Of a DNA stretch of 20,499 nt, positions 13,547-20,499 are shown piece after piece. Where the stretch lies: contig CAJUNZ010000054.1 of assembly GCA_910587755.1 (NCBI GenBank), forward strand, positions 1 through 20,499. Reading direction: 5' to 3'. Position numbers and translations under genes: made by a program. This DNA comes from an uncultured Acetatifactor sp. GTDB taxonomy: Bacteria; Bacillota; Clostridia; Lachnospirales; Lachnospiraceae. The notes beneath the pieces are model-generated. The model had not been told where the DNA came from. It did no database searches and saw only the letters and a program-made list of their open reading frames with translations. How positions within the stretch are numbered: the first letter of the stretch is position 1; each line of letters opens with the position of its first letter.

Positions 13547-15454
13547 ATGAAAAAACTGGATTTTTGCATGGTTGTGGCCATGACGGCGGTCTTTACAGCG
13601 CTGCTTACAGTGGTCTGGCGGGCGGGAGGGACAGGGCCCGGGGAGAAGTATTCCGGATTTGTGCCTGACCCCCCTGTGCTGTCAGTGGAAAGCGGATTCT
13701 ATGACGAACCTTTCCGGCTGGAGATCAGGGCTCCTGAGGGGGCCAGGGTCTACTACACTTTGGACGGAAGTCTCCCTGACGAGAATGGGATTCTTTACAC
13801 GGAGCCCTTCTGGATGACAGCCGGGGAAGAAACGGAGCCGGATGAGACATTTATCCAAAATATGCAGGTGGACTGGATGGAAAAAGAGGGAGAGAGCCAC
13901 CCCAAAACGGCGGCTGTGATCCGGGCCTGCGCCGTATATGAGGACGGCAGGGTCAGCGAGGCTGTGACAGCCACCTATTTTGTGGGAGAGAATCCCTACA
14001 GGGACAAGCTGGTGGTGTCCTTGGTGGCGGATCCGGAGGATTTGTTCGGTGAGAACGGAATATATGTCACCGGAAAAGACTATGATCAATGGTATCTGGG
14101 GGATCAAAACGGCCCCATGCCCGTGCCCAATTTCCTGCAGCGGGGGGAGGAATGGGAAAGGCCCGGGGTGGTGGAGCTGTTTCAGGGAGAAAGCATCCTG
14201 CAGCAGAAGGCAGGCCTGCGCATTCAGGGAGCTTCGGCCAGGGAGGGGCAAAACAAGCGTTTCTCTGTTTTTGCCAGGAAACAATACGGCGGCAGCGGAT
14301 GGTTTGAGTCCTTCCCTTTTGGCGGAGGCAGTGTCCACTCTTTTATGCTGCGGTCCGGATTCATGAACGGCTATATCCAGCAGCTGGTTCAGGACAGGGA
14401 TGTGGCGGCGGCAGAGAGCAGGGAGGCGGTGGCATACTTGAATGGCGCGCTGTGGTATATTACCATTGCCCAGGAAAAATACAGCGGAAAATATTTTCAG
14501 GCCCACTACGGGGTTGATGATGATAACGTGATAATAGTGAAAGCCGGAGAACTGGAAAGCGGAGAGGAGGGGGATATGGCTTTGTACCAGGCGGTCTATG
14601 ATTTTCTGGATACCCATGACATGGCCCTGCCCTCTTCCTATGAGGGACTGGACCGGCTTATGGACATTCAGAGCTATATAGACTATTCCTGCGTCAATGT
14701 ATACTTTGCGAATCTTGACTTTAATGAGACAAAGAACACCCTCTGCTGGAGAGCCAGAAAGACGGGGCACGGAGAGTACGAGGACGGCCGTTGGCGCTGG
14801 GCGCTGTATGATCTGGACCTGGAGAATCTGGACTATGGGGTGCCGGTGGAGGAGATCAATACCTTTACCACAGATACCCACTATGCGGGAGGAGCTTTCA
14901 ATACACGGCCCATGTACAGGGCGTTAAAACAAAATCCTGAGTTCTGCAGGCAGTTTGTGCTGAGTTTTATGGACATGGTGAACACGGATTTTACGGTGGA
15001 GAGAGCCTCCAGGGTTATGGAAGACTGGGGAGTTACTATTCAGTGGTGGGGGATGCGCCCGGACTGGGCGGAGACTTTTTTCCCGGCGAGGACGGAGGCT
15101 GTCACAGGGCATCTGGCAGAGGAGTTTCAGCTGACAGGAAGCTGTGAGAGCCTGGAACTGTCCGTCAATTATCCGGGGGCGGGCAGGATCCTTCTGAATA
15201 CCATAGAACCGGATCTGTCCAGGGGCGGGTGGAGCGGCAGGTACTTTACGGACTATCCGGTGACGGTAACGGCCCTGCCCCGGGAGGGATACCGTTTTAT
15301 GGGCTGGAAATCCCCGGCGTGGGATAAGATGGAGAGGGAGGCAGTTTTGACGGTGGAGATTCCCCCAGGGGGGATCTGTCTGGAGGCTGTCTTTGAGAAG
15401 ATCGGACAAAGAAGTATTTCGGAGGAGGCCCTGAAGGGGAGAACTGGAAGATGA
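13547..15454 (+). CDS. Membrane-anchored CotH-family kinase with N-terminal chitobiase-C-like domain
   Basis: The 635-residue product begins with a signal-anchor helix (5-24), so most of it should lie outside the cell. A chitobiase/hexosaminidase C-terminal-like beta domain follows (about 42-145: PPVLSVESGFYDEPF, ARVYYTLDGSLP). The CotH kinase-like domain spans about 150-520: LRIQGASAREGQNKRFSV (224-241), the YLNGALWYI segment (297-305), ANLDFNETKNTLCWR (388-402) and WRWALYDLDLENLDYG with D422 and D424. A C-terminal beta module (about 535-618, VTALPREGYRFMGW) resembles cell-wall repeat domains. CotH proteins are atypical protein kinases known from spore coats; here it is coupled to the VTC/DUF4956 pair. 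ATG 13547 has GGGATGGG nine bases upstream; a GTG at 13541 is too close. The substrate is unknown. Confidence 0.88.
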   Translation: MKKLDFCMVVAMTAVFTALLTVVWRAGGTGPGEKYSGFVPDPPVLSVESGFYDEPFRLEIRAPEGARVYYTLDGSLPDENGILYTEPFWMTAGEETEPDETFIQNMQVDWMEKEGESHPKTAAVIRACAVYEDGRVSEAVTATYFVGENPYRDKLVVSLVADPEDLFGENGIYVTGKDYDQWYLGDQNGPMPVPNFLQRGEEWERPGVVELFQGESILQQKAGLRIQGASAREGQNKRFSVFARKQYGGSGWFESFPFGGGSVHSFMLRSGFMNGYIQQLVQDRDVAAAESREAVAYLNGALWYITIAQEKYSGKYFQAHYGVDDDNVIIVKAGELESGEEGDMALYQAVYDFLDTHDMALPSSYEGLDRLMDIQSYIDYSCVNVYFANLDFNETKNTLCWRARKTGHGEYEDGRWRWALYDLDLENLDYGVPVEEINTFTTDTHYAGGAFNTRPMYRALKQNPEFCRQFVLSFMDMVNTDFTVERASRVMEDWGVTIQWWGMRPDWAETFFPARTEAVTGHLAEEFQLTGSCESLELSVNYPGAGRILLNTIEPDLSRGGWSGRYFTDYPVTVTALPREGYRFMGWKSPAWDKMEREAVLTVEIPPGGICLEAVFEKIGQRSISEEALKGRTGR

Positions 15455-16188
15455 AGAGTGGAAAAAAGCTGGCGGTATGTGCCGCAGTGCTGATTCTGGC
15501 TGCTGCTGCGACGCTTGGAGGAATTAAGCTGTACCGGATACACCAGAGGGATCAGTGCGGGATTCTTCTGGCCTTTGATGATTATGACGCTTACGGTTGG
15601 GAGGATTGTTTTGAGCTGTTTCGTGAGTATGATGTGAAGGTAACTTTTTTTGTCACCGCAGAGGAGCCCACGGATTTTTGTTACCATGCCCTGGAGGAGG
15701 GGCATGAGATCGCATTTCACACTTCCGGGCATGTGGATCTGACCAAGGTCTCCCAGGAGGAGATATATCAGCAGGCCATTGCGCCCCTGAAGGTTTTCCA
15801 GGAAAAGGGCATCCACATGACCACGTTCGCTTACCCCTACGGACACTACAGTCAGGAATTGAATGAGATGCTGCTGGAGCACTATAAGGTGCTGCGGGGG
15901 GCTTATAAGCTGGAGATCAACAACAAACATGTCCTGCGGGGCGGGTATGTGGAGTCCGCTTCTCTGGACAATATCAACTTTGAATCTCAGGAAGAGTATG
16001 AGCAGTATATCATCCAGGCGCTGACGAGGCTGAAGGAGGGGAAAGCCGATGTGATTTCCCTGTATGCCCATGCCATAGCAGAAGGCGGCGACTGGAGTGT
16101 CAGCCAGGACAGGCTGCGTTTTCTGTTTGAGAAGGCCGGGGAGATGGGACTGCAGTTTTACACCTTTCAGTATCTGCAGAACTGGTAG
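15451..16188 (+). CDS. Membrane-anchored polysaccharide deacetylase (NodB homology domain)
   Basis: The 245-residue product has an N-terminal anchor helix (about 7-26) and an external carbohydrate esterase family 4-like domain. Motif 1 is AFDDYDAY with D43 and D44. Motif 2 is HTSGHVDL with zinc-binding H90 and H94. Motif 3 is FAYPYGHYS, which lacks the Arg of the common R-P-P-Y-G form. The late catalytic His is probably H207 in SLYAH. The enzyme would remove N-acetyl groups from a surface glycan or peptidoglycan. Its ATG overlaps the CotH-family stop (ATGA), so translation is coupled and it belongs to the VTC/DUF4956/CotH operon. Confidence 0.9.
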   Translation: MKSGKKLAVCAAVLILAAAATLGGIKLYRIHQRDQCGILLAFDDYDAYGWEDCFELFREYDVKVTFFVTAEEPTDFCYHALEEGHEIAFHTSGHVDLTKVSQEEIYQQAIAPLKVFQEKGIHMTTFAYPYGHYSQELNEMLLEHYKVLRGAYKLEINNKHVLRGGYVESASLDNINFESQEEYEQYIIQALTRLKEGKADVISLYAHAIAEGGDWSVSQDRLRFLFEKAGEMGLQFYTFQYLQNW

Positions 16189-16261
16189 GGCACAAGCTCC
16201 GCGTCCTGTCTGAGCTGCTGCCAGGCGGAAGGAATCTGGGGCCCTTTCCACAAAGTAAAAC

Positions 16262-16290
16262 TTGTTCCTGCCTGGTCAATGTGATATAAT
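16262..16290 (+). promoter_or_regulatory. Promoter of the glycosyltransferase operon (extended -10)
   Basis: TTGTTC (16262-16267) and a perfect TATAAT (16285-16290) are 17 bases apart, with TG one base before the -10 (16282-16283). It begins a new transcription unit 73 bases after the deacetylase stop. The remaining 90-base leader up to the start codon shows no riboswitch-like or terminator structure that I can recognise. Confidence 0.65.
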
Positions 16291-16379
16291 TACAATATTT
16301 ATAGTACGATATACACCAGAACAGATTTCAGGCATGCTTTGATTAGCCGTGTCGTTTTTAGAGAGGATAGCAGTTGGTT

Positions 16380-17324
16380 ATGGAAAAGATAGCAGTGTTG
16401 ATTCCCTGTTTTAATGAAGAACAGACCATAGGCAAGGTGGTCAGGGATGTGAAGGAAGCTCTGCCGGAGGCCAGCGTCTATGTGTACGACAATAATTCCA
16501 CGGACAGAACGGCGGAGGAGGCCGCTGCCGCCGGGGCCTGTATACGGCGGGAACCCAGGCAGGGCAAGGGGAATGTGATCCGGAGAATGTTCCGGGAGGT
16601 GGACGCCCAGTGCTATCTGATGATTGACGGTGATGACACATATCCTCTGGACTGCGCCGGGGAGATGGTGGACAAGGTGCTGGAACAGAAGGCGGACATG
16701 GTGGTGGGGGACAGGCTGTCTTCCACATATTTTACGGAAAACAAGCGGCCCTTTCACAACTTCGGCAACAGTCTCATGCGCTCCGGGATCAACGGTCTGT
16801 TTCACACAGACATCAAGGATATTATGACCGGCTACCGGGCTTTCAGCTATGAGTTTGTGAAGACATTTCCTGTGTTCTCCAAGGGATTTGAGATTGAGAC
16901 GGAGATGACCATCCATGCGGTGAATTACAACATGCAGGTGGAAAATGTGGTGGTGGAGTACCGGGACCGGCCGGAGGGCAGCGTGTCGAAGCTGAATACC
17001 TACAGCGACGGGATGCGCGTTATACGAAAGATGCTGCAGCTGTACCGGAATTACAGGCCTCTGCATTTCTTCGGCGCACTCTGTGCGCTTCTGATGATAC
17101 TGGCCCTTTTGTTCATGGTTCCCATTTTCAGAGAGTACCTGCAGACGGGGCTGGTGCCTCGTTTTCCCACGTTGATTGTGTGCGGCTTTATGGTTCTGGC
17201 GGGGATCCAGTCCTTTTTTGCGGGAATGATACTGGAGGTCATGGCGGCCAAGGATAAACGGGATTTTGAGTACCGTCTGGCCAAGATAAACGCGGAAAAA
17301 AGAGGGAAAGCCGGGGAAGTATAG
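16380..17324 (+). CDS. Glycosyltransferase family 2, DPM1-like polyprenyl-phosphate sugar synthase
   Basis: The 314-residue product begins with the GT2 fold AVLIPCFNEEQTIGKVV. The nucleotide-sugar region has YDNNSTDRT and DGDDTYP (D83, D85, D86; the metal-binding DxD), then a typical DPM-like stretch KDIMTGYRAFSYEF. Two membrane helices follow at about 229-250 and 262-287. Such enzymes attach a sugar to undecaprenyl phosphate on the cytoplasmic side, making the donor for GT-C enzymes outside. ATG 16380 gives the family's normal N-terminus, but GAGAGGA lies 12 bases upstream of it, so the in-frame TTG at 16374 (two residues longer) is possible. The gene is first in its operon; the GT-C-like gene follows 17 bases after its stop. 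Confidence 0.9.
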   Translation: MEKIAVLIPCFNEEQTIGKVVRDVKEALPEASVYVYDNNSTDRTAEEAAAAGACIRREPRQGKGNVIRRMFREVDAQCYLMIDGDDTYPLDCAGEMVDKVLEQKADMVVGDRLSSTYFTENKRPFHNFGNSLMRSGINGLFHTDIKDIMTGYRAFSYEFVKTFPVFSKGFEIETEMTIHAVNYNMQVENVVVEYRDRPEGSVSKLNTYSDGMRVIRKMLQLYRNYRPLHFFGALCALLMILALLFMVPIFREYLQTGLVPRFPTLIVCGFMVLAGIQSFFAGMILEVMAAKDKRDFEYRLAKINAEKRGKAGEV

Positions 17325-17341
17325 ACTGAGGGGAGGCCGGA

Positions 17342-19129
17342 GTGAGGATGGACCAGGGAAAACTGTTGAAAAAGCCCGCTGGTTACGCGGTGTTGGGCAC
17401 AATGGGCTTTTTGTTCTTTTTCTGCTGCCTGACAGGCCGTGATCTGGCCGCTGAGGGGAACATTCTGTGGACGGGGGCGTACCTTGTGAGGACCCTGGGG
17501 CTTAGCCTGGCGGCGGGGGCTGCGCTGGGGGGCCTGGTGTGTGTGCTGTTTTACAGAATGGCCGGGTCTGGAGGGGCGGCCCTGGAGGCAGGGGCCGCTT
17601 CGGGAAAGCGTTGGGGAGGCTGGCTCTGGGCCAGGGCCTCTGGAAGGAGCCCGGGCAGAAAGGCGCTGGGGGGCCTGGTGGTGCTGTTCCTGGCATGGCT
17701 TCCCGGTTTTCTGGCCTATTACCCTGCAATCTGTGCCTATGACATGCCCATTCAGACAGGTCAGCTTATGGCGGGAATTTACATTGACCACCATCCCATT
17801 GCCCACACGCTCCTGCTGAAGGGGGCAGTGCTTTTGGGGGAGAATGTGTTTGGGAACATTAACGCCGGTATAGGGTGCTACGCCCTGGTTCAGATGGCGT
17901 TTCTGGCTTCTTCCTTTGCCTTTGGAATATGGTGTCTGTGCAGACGGCGGACAAGGCGTATCTGGCTTGTGCTGGTGGCGCTGTCAGGCATGCTGTACCC
18001 TTTCCACCACTATATGAGTATCAGCGTCACAAAGGATACGATCTTTACGGCGTTTTTTTTCCTGCAGGTGATGAGCCTTCTGGAGCTTATTCTGGGGCAG
18101 GAGGAGTGGGGGGAGTTTCCCAGAGGCAGGCTCTGGGGGATTTACTTTTTCTCCACCGTGGGAATGATTCTCTTCCGGAACAACGGGAAATATGCTTTTG
18201 CAGTCTTTCTGGTGCTGAATCTGGCCGCCTTTCTTTTCGGCAGGAAAAAGAGAGCGGTGTGGGGGCGGCTGTTTCTGCTGTCGGCAGCAGCGTTTCTGGC
18301 GGGCAGTGCGGCGCTTTCCGGGATCTACCGGGCAGTGGGGGGCCAGCAGGGAGACAGGCGGGAGATGCTGAGCCTTCCCATTCAACAGCTTGCCAGAGTG
18401 ATGGTGTATCACGGGGGCGTGGATGTGCTGCCGGAGGATGACGGAACCATGGAGGAGAAGGACAAAAATCTGGTGGATGATTTTATTCTCAACCAGGCCT
18501 ACAGGAATTACCGTCCTGATTTTACGGATCCCGTCAAGAGCAATGTCAATACTTCTGTGGTCAGGTACAGGGCGGGGGAATTTCTCTCTGCTTATCTGGG
18601 ACTGTTTGCGCAGTATCCCGGGGACTATGTGAATGCGGCCCTGGCGGTGAACGCAGGATATCTCTATCCCGGGGACGTGACCCATGCCTTTGTGAATGCC
18701 CAGGAGGGACAGGCGGCAGGGGGCGGTTATGCCCAGACCCGCTGGGACGAGGGCACCCTGGAAGAATGGGGGATTCACAAGGATTCCAGGTGGCCGGGAC
18801 TTTACGCTGTTATGGAGGAGTGGGCGGACGGCAATAAGTATCTGGATCTGCCGGTGCTGAAGTACCTGTTTGTCCCCGGCGTGTGGGTGTGGCTGTACCT
18901 GCTGCTTCTGGGGTGGCTGCTGTTAAACCGCAGATTTTCCAGATGCCTTCCCCTGGGGATCATATTTGGCTATTTTCTGACGCTGCTCCTTGGGCCCACG
19001 GTGCAGCTTCGGTATATCTATCCCATGATGGCGGTCTTTCCTTTCTTTCTCCCGGCGGCCTGGCCCATGAGGCGGACAGGAGCTTTGGAAGATAAGGGGA
19101 AGCAGGCAGGAGGACAAAATGACAGATAA
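17342..19129 (+). CDS. Large polytopic membrane protein, DUF6020/GT-C-like
   Basis: The 595-residue product has about twelve hydrophobic segments. After a charged cytoplasmic insertion (about 72-108) there is a signature-like external stretch: LPGFLAYYPAICAYD, then IDHHPIAHTLLLKG (147-160). This pattern, with a Pro-Gly, an acidic residue and a His pair, is what I associate with DUF6020-type membrane proteins, which look like GT-C glycosyltransferases. The catalytic role is unproven. A soluble external domain probably lies at about 340-500 (HGGVDVLPEDDGTMEEKDKN) before two or three final helices. The start is GTG 17342, five bases after GGGGAGG; ATG 17348 is an alternative two codons downstream. 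It ends 11 bases inside the next gene. Confidence 0.75.
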   Translation: MRMDQGKLLKKPAGYAVLGTMGFLFFFCCLTGRDLAAEGNILWTGAYLVRTLGLSLAAGAALGGLVCVLFYRMAGSGGAALEAGAASGKRWGGWLWARASGRSPGRKALGGLVVLFLAWLPGFLAYYPAICAYDMPIQTGQLMAGIYIDHHPIAHTLLLKGAVLLGENVFGNINAGIGCYALVQMAFLASSFAFGIWCLCRRRTRRIWLVLVALSGMLYPFHHYMSISVTKDTIFTAFFFLQVMSLLELILGQEEWGEFPRGRLWGIYFFSTVGMILFRNNGKYAFAVFLVLNLAAFLFGRKKRAVWGRLFLLSAAAFLAGSAALSGIYRAVGGQQGDRREMLSLPIQQLARVMVYHGGVDVLPEDDGTMEEKDKNLVDDFILNQAYRNYRPDFTDPVKSNVNTSVVRYRAGEFLSAYLGLFAQYPGDYVNAALAVNAGYLYPGDVTHAFVNAQEGQAAGGGYAQTRWDEGTLEEWGIHKDSRWPGLYAVMEEWADGNKYLDLPVLKYLFVPGVWVWLYLLLLGWLLLNRRFSRCLPLGIIFGYFLTLLLGPTVQLRYIYPMMAVFPFFLPAAWPMRRTGALEDKGKQAGGQNDR

Positions 19130-19697
19130 AACTTTGGGGCAATGGGCTGTGGATACCCATGCAGGCATTTACCTGCGCCTTATGACCTGGTTTGACACGG
19201 ACCTGATTGTGGCCTGGCGCAACAGTGAGCAGGTGCGCAGGAACTTTGTCTACCAGGAGCTTTTTACCAGAGAGGGCCATGAGAACTGGATCCGGACCAT
19301 GATTGAGACGGGGAAGGTGGTGCAGATGATGATCTGTGACCTCAGGGGGGGCCGTCCTCTGGGAAGTGTCTATATCAGAGACATTGACAGGCAGCACAAT
19401 AAAGCGGAGTACGGCATTTTTATCGGAGAGCCCTCTGCCAGGGGCAGGGGGGTGGGCACCGCCGCCGCCAGGCTTATGCTGCGGTACTGTTTTCAGGAGG
19501 AAAAGCTGCACCGGATCTACCTGCGGGCATTTTCGGACAACCTCCAGGCCATTCGCAGCTATGAAAAAGCAGGCTTTGTCAGGGAGGCATGCCTGAAGGA
19601 TGATGTGCGCATAGACGGGAAATACTGTGATATGATATGGATGGCGGCAATCAACCCGGCCCGGGAAGAGCAGGCCGGCGGAGGGGAAATGGCCTGA
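19119..19697 (+). CDS. GNAT-family N-acetyltransferase, RimJ/RimL- or PseH-like
   Basis: The 192-residue product follows the GNAT pattern: an N-terminal LRLMTWFDTDLIVAWRNSEQVR, the acetyl-CoA loop ARGRGVGTAAARL (about 107-119) and the late NLQAIRSYEKAGF (141-153). The family acetylates amino groups. Its neighbours suggest an amino-sugar nucleotide as substrate, as in PseH, and the DegT-like aminotransferase 10 kb upstream could provide one. The RimJ/RimL type would instead modify a protein N-terminus. AGGAGG is five bases before the ATG, and the gene overlaps the preceding one by 11 bases, so the two are cotranslated. Confidence 0.9.
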   Translation: MTDKTLGQWAVDTHAGIYLRLMTWFDTDLIVAWRNSEQVRRNFVYQELFTREGHENWIRTMIETGKVVQMMICDLRGGRPLGSVYIRDIDRQHNKAEYGIFIGEPSARGRGVGTAAARLMLRYCFQEEKLHRIYLRAFSDNLQAIRSYEKAGFVREACLKDDVRIDGKYCDMIWMAAINPAREEQAGGGEMA

Positions 19698-19762
19698 GGC
19701 GCCCCTTTGCTCCAAGCCGTACCGGAGTCTTTCACATCCCAGGAACGAGGAGTTTCAGACAT

Positions 19763-20499
19763 ATGAAGAAAGTAAGTTTTGTCATTCCGTGCTACCGCTC
19801 AGAGAGTACCCTTCCCCATGTGATTGCGGAGATAGAGGAAAAAATGGATGCCATCAAGCGGTATCAATATGATATTTTTCTGGTAAACGACTGTTCGCCC
19901 GATGGCACTTTTCAGGTGATCAGAAGGCTCTGCCAGGAGCACGAGAATATCAGGGGCATTGATTTTTCCAGAAATTTCGGCCAGCATGCGGCGCTGATGG
20001 CAGGCCTGCGGCATTCAGACGGGGACTATGTGGTATGTCTGGACGATGACGGCCAGACCCCGGCCAACGAAGTGGACAAGCTTCTGGAAAAGCTTGAGGA
20101 GGGGTACGATGCGGTGTATGCCAGGTATGATCACAAGCAGCACTCGGCGTTCCGGAACATGGGGAGCAGGCTCAACGAGCTTATGACCCGGATGATGCTG
20201 CAGAAGCCGGCGGAGCTGTATATCTCCAGCTATTTTGCCGTCAGGAGATTTGTGGTGGAGGACATGGCCCGCTATGAGAACTCCTACCCTTATGTCATAG
20301 GCCTGGTGCTGCGTGCCACCAGAAATATCACCAATGTTTCCGTGACCCACAGGGAGCGGGAGGTGGGAACATCGGGTTACACCCTGAAAAAACTCATTGG
20401 TTTGTGGTTTAACGGGTTCACGGCATTTTCGGTGAAACCGCTGCGGATCACCACCGCCGTGGGAGGGGCCAGCGCCGTGGTGGGTTTCCTGTACGGAAT
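19763..20499 (+). CDS. Glycosyltransferase family 2, ArnC/GtrB-like (cut off by the window end)
   Basis: The frame is open from ATG 19763 to the window edge (245 full codons). It starts MKKVSFVIPCYRSESTL and has VNDCSPDGT (41-49), IDFSRNFGQHAAL (66-78) and the metal-binding LDDDGQTP (93-100), then YISSYFAVRRFVV. This is the pattern of undecaprenyl-phosphate glycosyltransferases such as ArnC and GtrB. A C-terminal membrane region begins near residue 220 (SVKPLRITTAVGGAS) and continues beyond the window. GAGGAG lies ten bases upstream. It follows the GNAT gene by 65 bases, probably in the same operon. It differs from the first GT2 (DPM1-like), so two different lipid-linked sugars may be made. 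Confidence 0.92.
   Translation, partial: MKKVSFVIPCYRSESTLPHVIAEIEEKMDAIKRYQYDIFLVNDCSPDGTFQVIRRLCQEHENIRGIDFSRNFGQHAALMAGLRHSDGDYVVCLDDDGQTPANEVDKLLEKLEEGYDAVYARYDHKQHSAFRNMGSRLNELMTRMMLQKPAELYISSYFAVRRFVVEDMARYENSYPYVIGLVLRATRNITNVSVTHREREVGTSGYTLKKLIGLWFNGFTAFSVKPLRITTAVGGASAVVGFLYG

Noticed and set aside
13682..14881. 399-codon minus-strand frame opposite the CotH-family gene
   Set aside because: It is antisense to a gene with clear domain motifs, has no RBS, and its product is low in recognisable domains; G+C-rich coding DNA commonly yields long antisense frames.
16189..16261. Terminator between the deacetylase and the next glycosyltransferase operon
   Set aside because: Only weak complementarity (GGAAGG with CCTTTCC) and no T run were found.
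1..20499. CRISPR arrays, tRNA or rRNA genes, complete insertion sequences
   Set aside because: No regularly spaced repeats, no cloverleaf or conserved rRNA sequence, and no transposase were seen in either strand.

Overview
The window looks like a cell-surface polysaccharide / glycan locus from a Gram-positive anaerobe of the Clostridia, most likely a Lachnospiraceae-type gut bacterium. This is inferred from strong AGGAGG ribosome-binding sites, sigma-A-like promoters and family content (BlaI/M56 pair, Wzz-like co-polymerase, DPM-type glycosyltransferases, VTC/DUF4956/CotH triad), not from a species-specific marker. No rRNA, tRNA or CRISPR array was seen. The left 6.3 kb is visibly more A+T-rich than the rest, so the window reads as two blocks of different history.

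Left block (1-6.3 kb): a solo tyrosine recombinase with its own good promoter; a Wzz-like chain-length/co-polymerase protein with an unusual poly-glutamate run and a C-terminal domain resembling a nucleotide-binding kinase domain without its P-loop; a 430-bp regulatory region with two promoters, a hairpin and several palindromes; a BlaI-type repressor and its M56 (BlaR1-type) membrane protease partner lacking a beta-lactam sensor domain; and an orphan coiled-coil protein ended by a good terminator. Possible minus-strand gene relics lie around the coiled-coil gene.

Middle block (6.3-12 kb): UDP-galactopyranose mutase (glf), a 100-bp MITE-like inverted-repeat element placed exactly at the glf stop codon, a DegT/PseC-like sugar aminotransferase with its own promoter, and a polytopic GT-C-like membrane protein in the same transcription unit. 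A second GT-C-like membrane protein (547 aa) runs on the opposite strand, convergent with the first.

Right block (12-16.2 kb): a tightly packed operon of VTC-type polyphosphate polymerase, DUF4956 three-helix membrane protein, membrane-anchored CotH-family kinase and membrane-anchored polysaccharide deacetylase. The first two resemble the catalytic plus membrane parts of a eukaryotic VTC complex, and together the four suggest a surface-phosphate/glycan modification module whose function is not established.

Far right (16.3-20.5 kb): a new promoter drives a DPM1-like GT2, a large GT-C-like membrane protein, a GNAT acetyltransferase and a second GT2 (ArnC/GtrB-like) cut off by the window end. 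Lipid-phosphate-sugar synthases (GT2) beside polytopic GT-C-like proteins fit the logic of transferring lipid-linked sugars on the outer face of the membrane; the aminotransferase, GNAT and glf would supply modified sugars (amino/acylamino sugar, galactofuranose).
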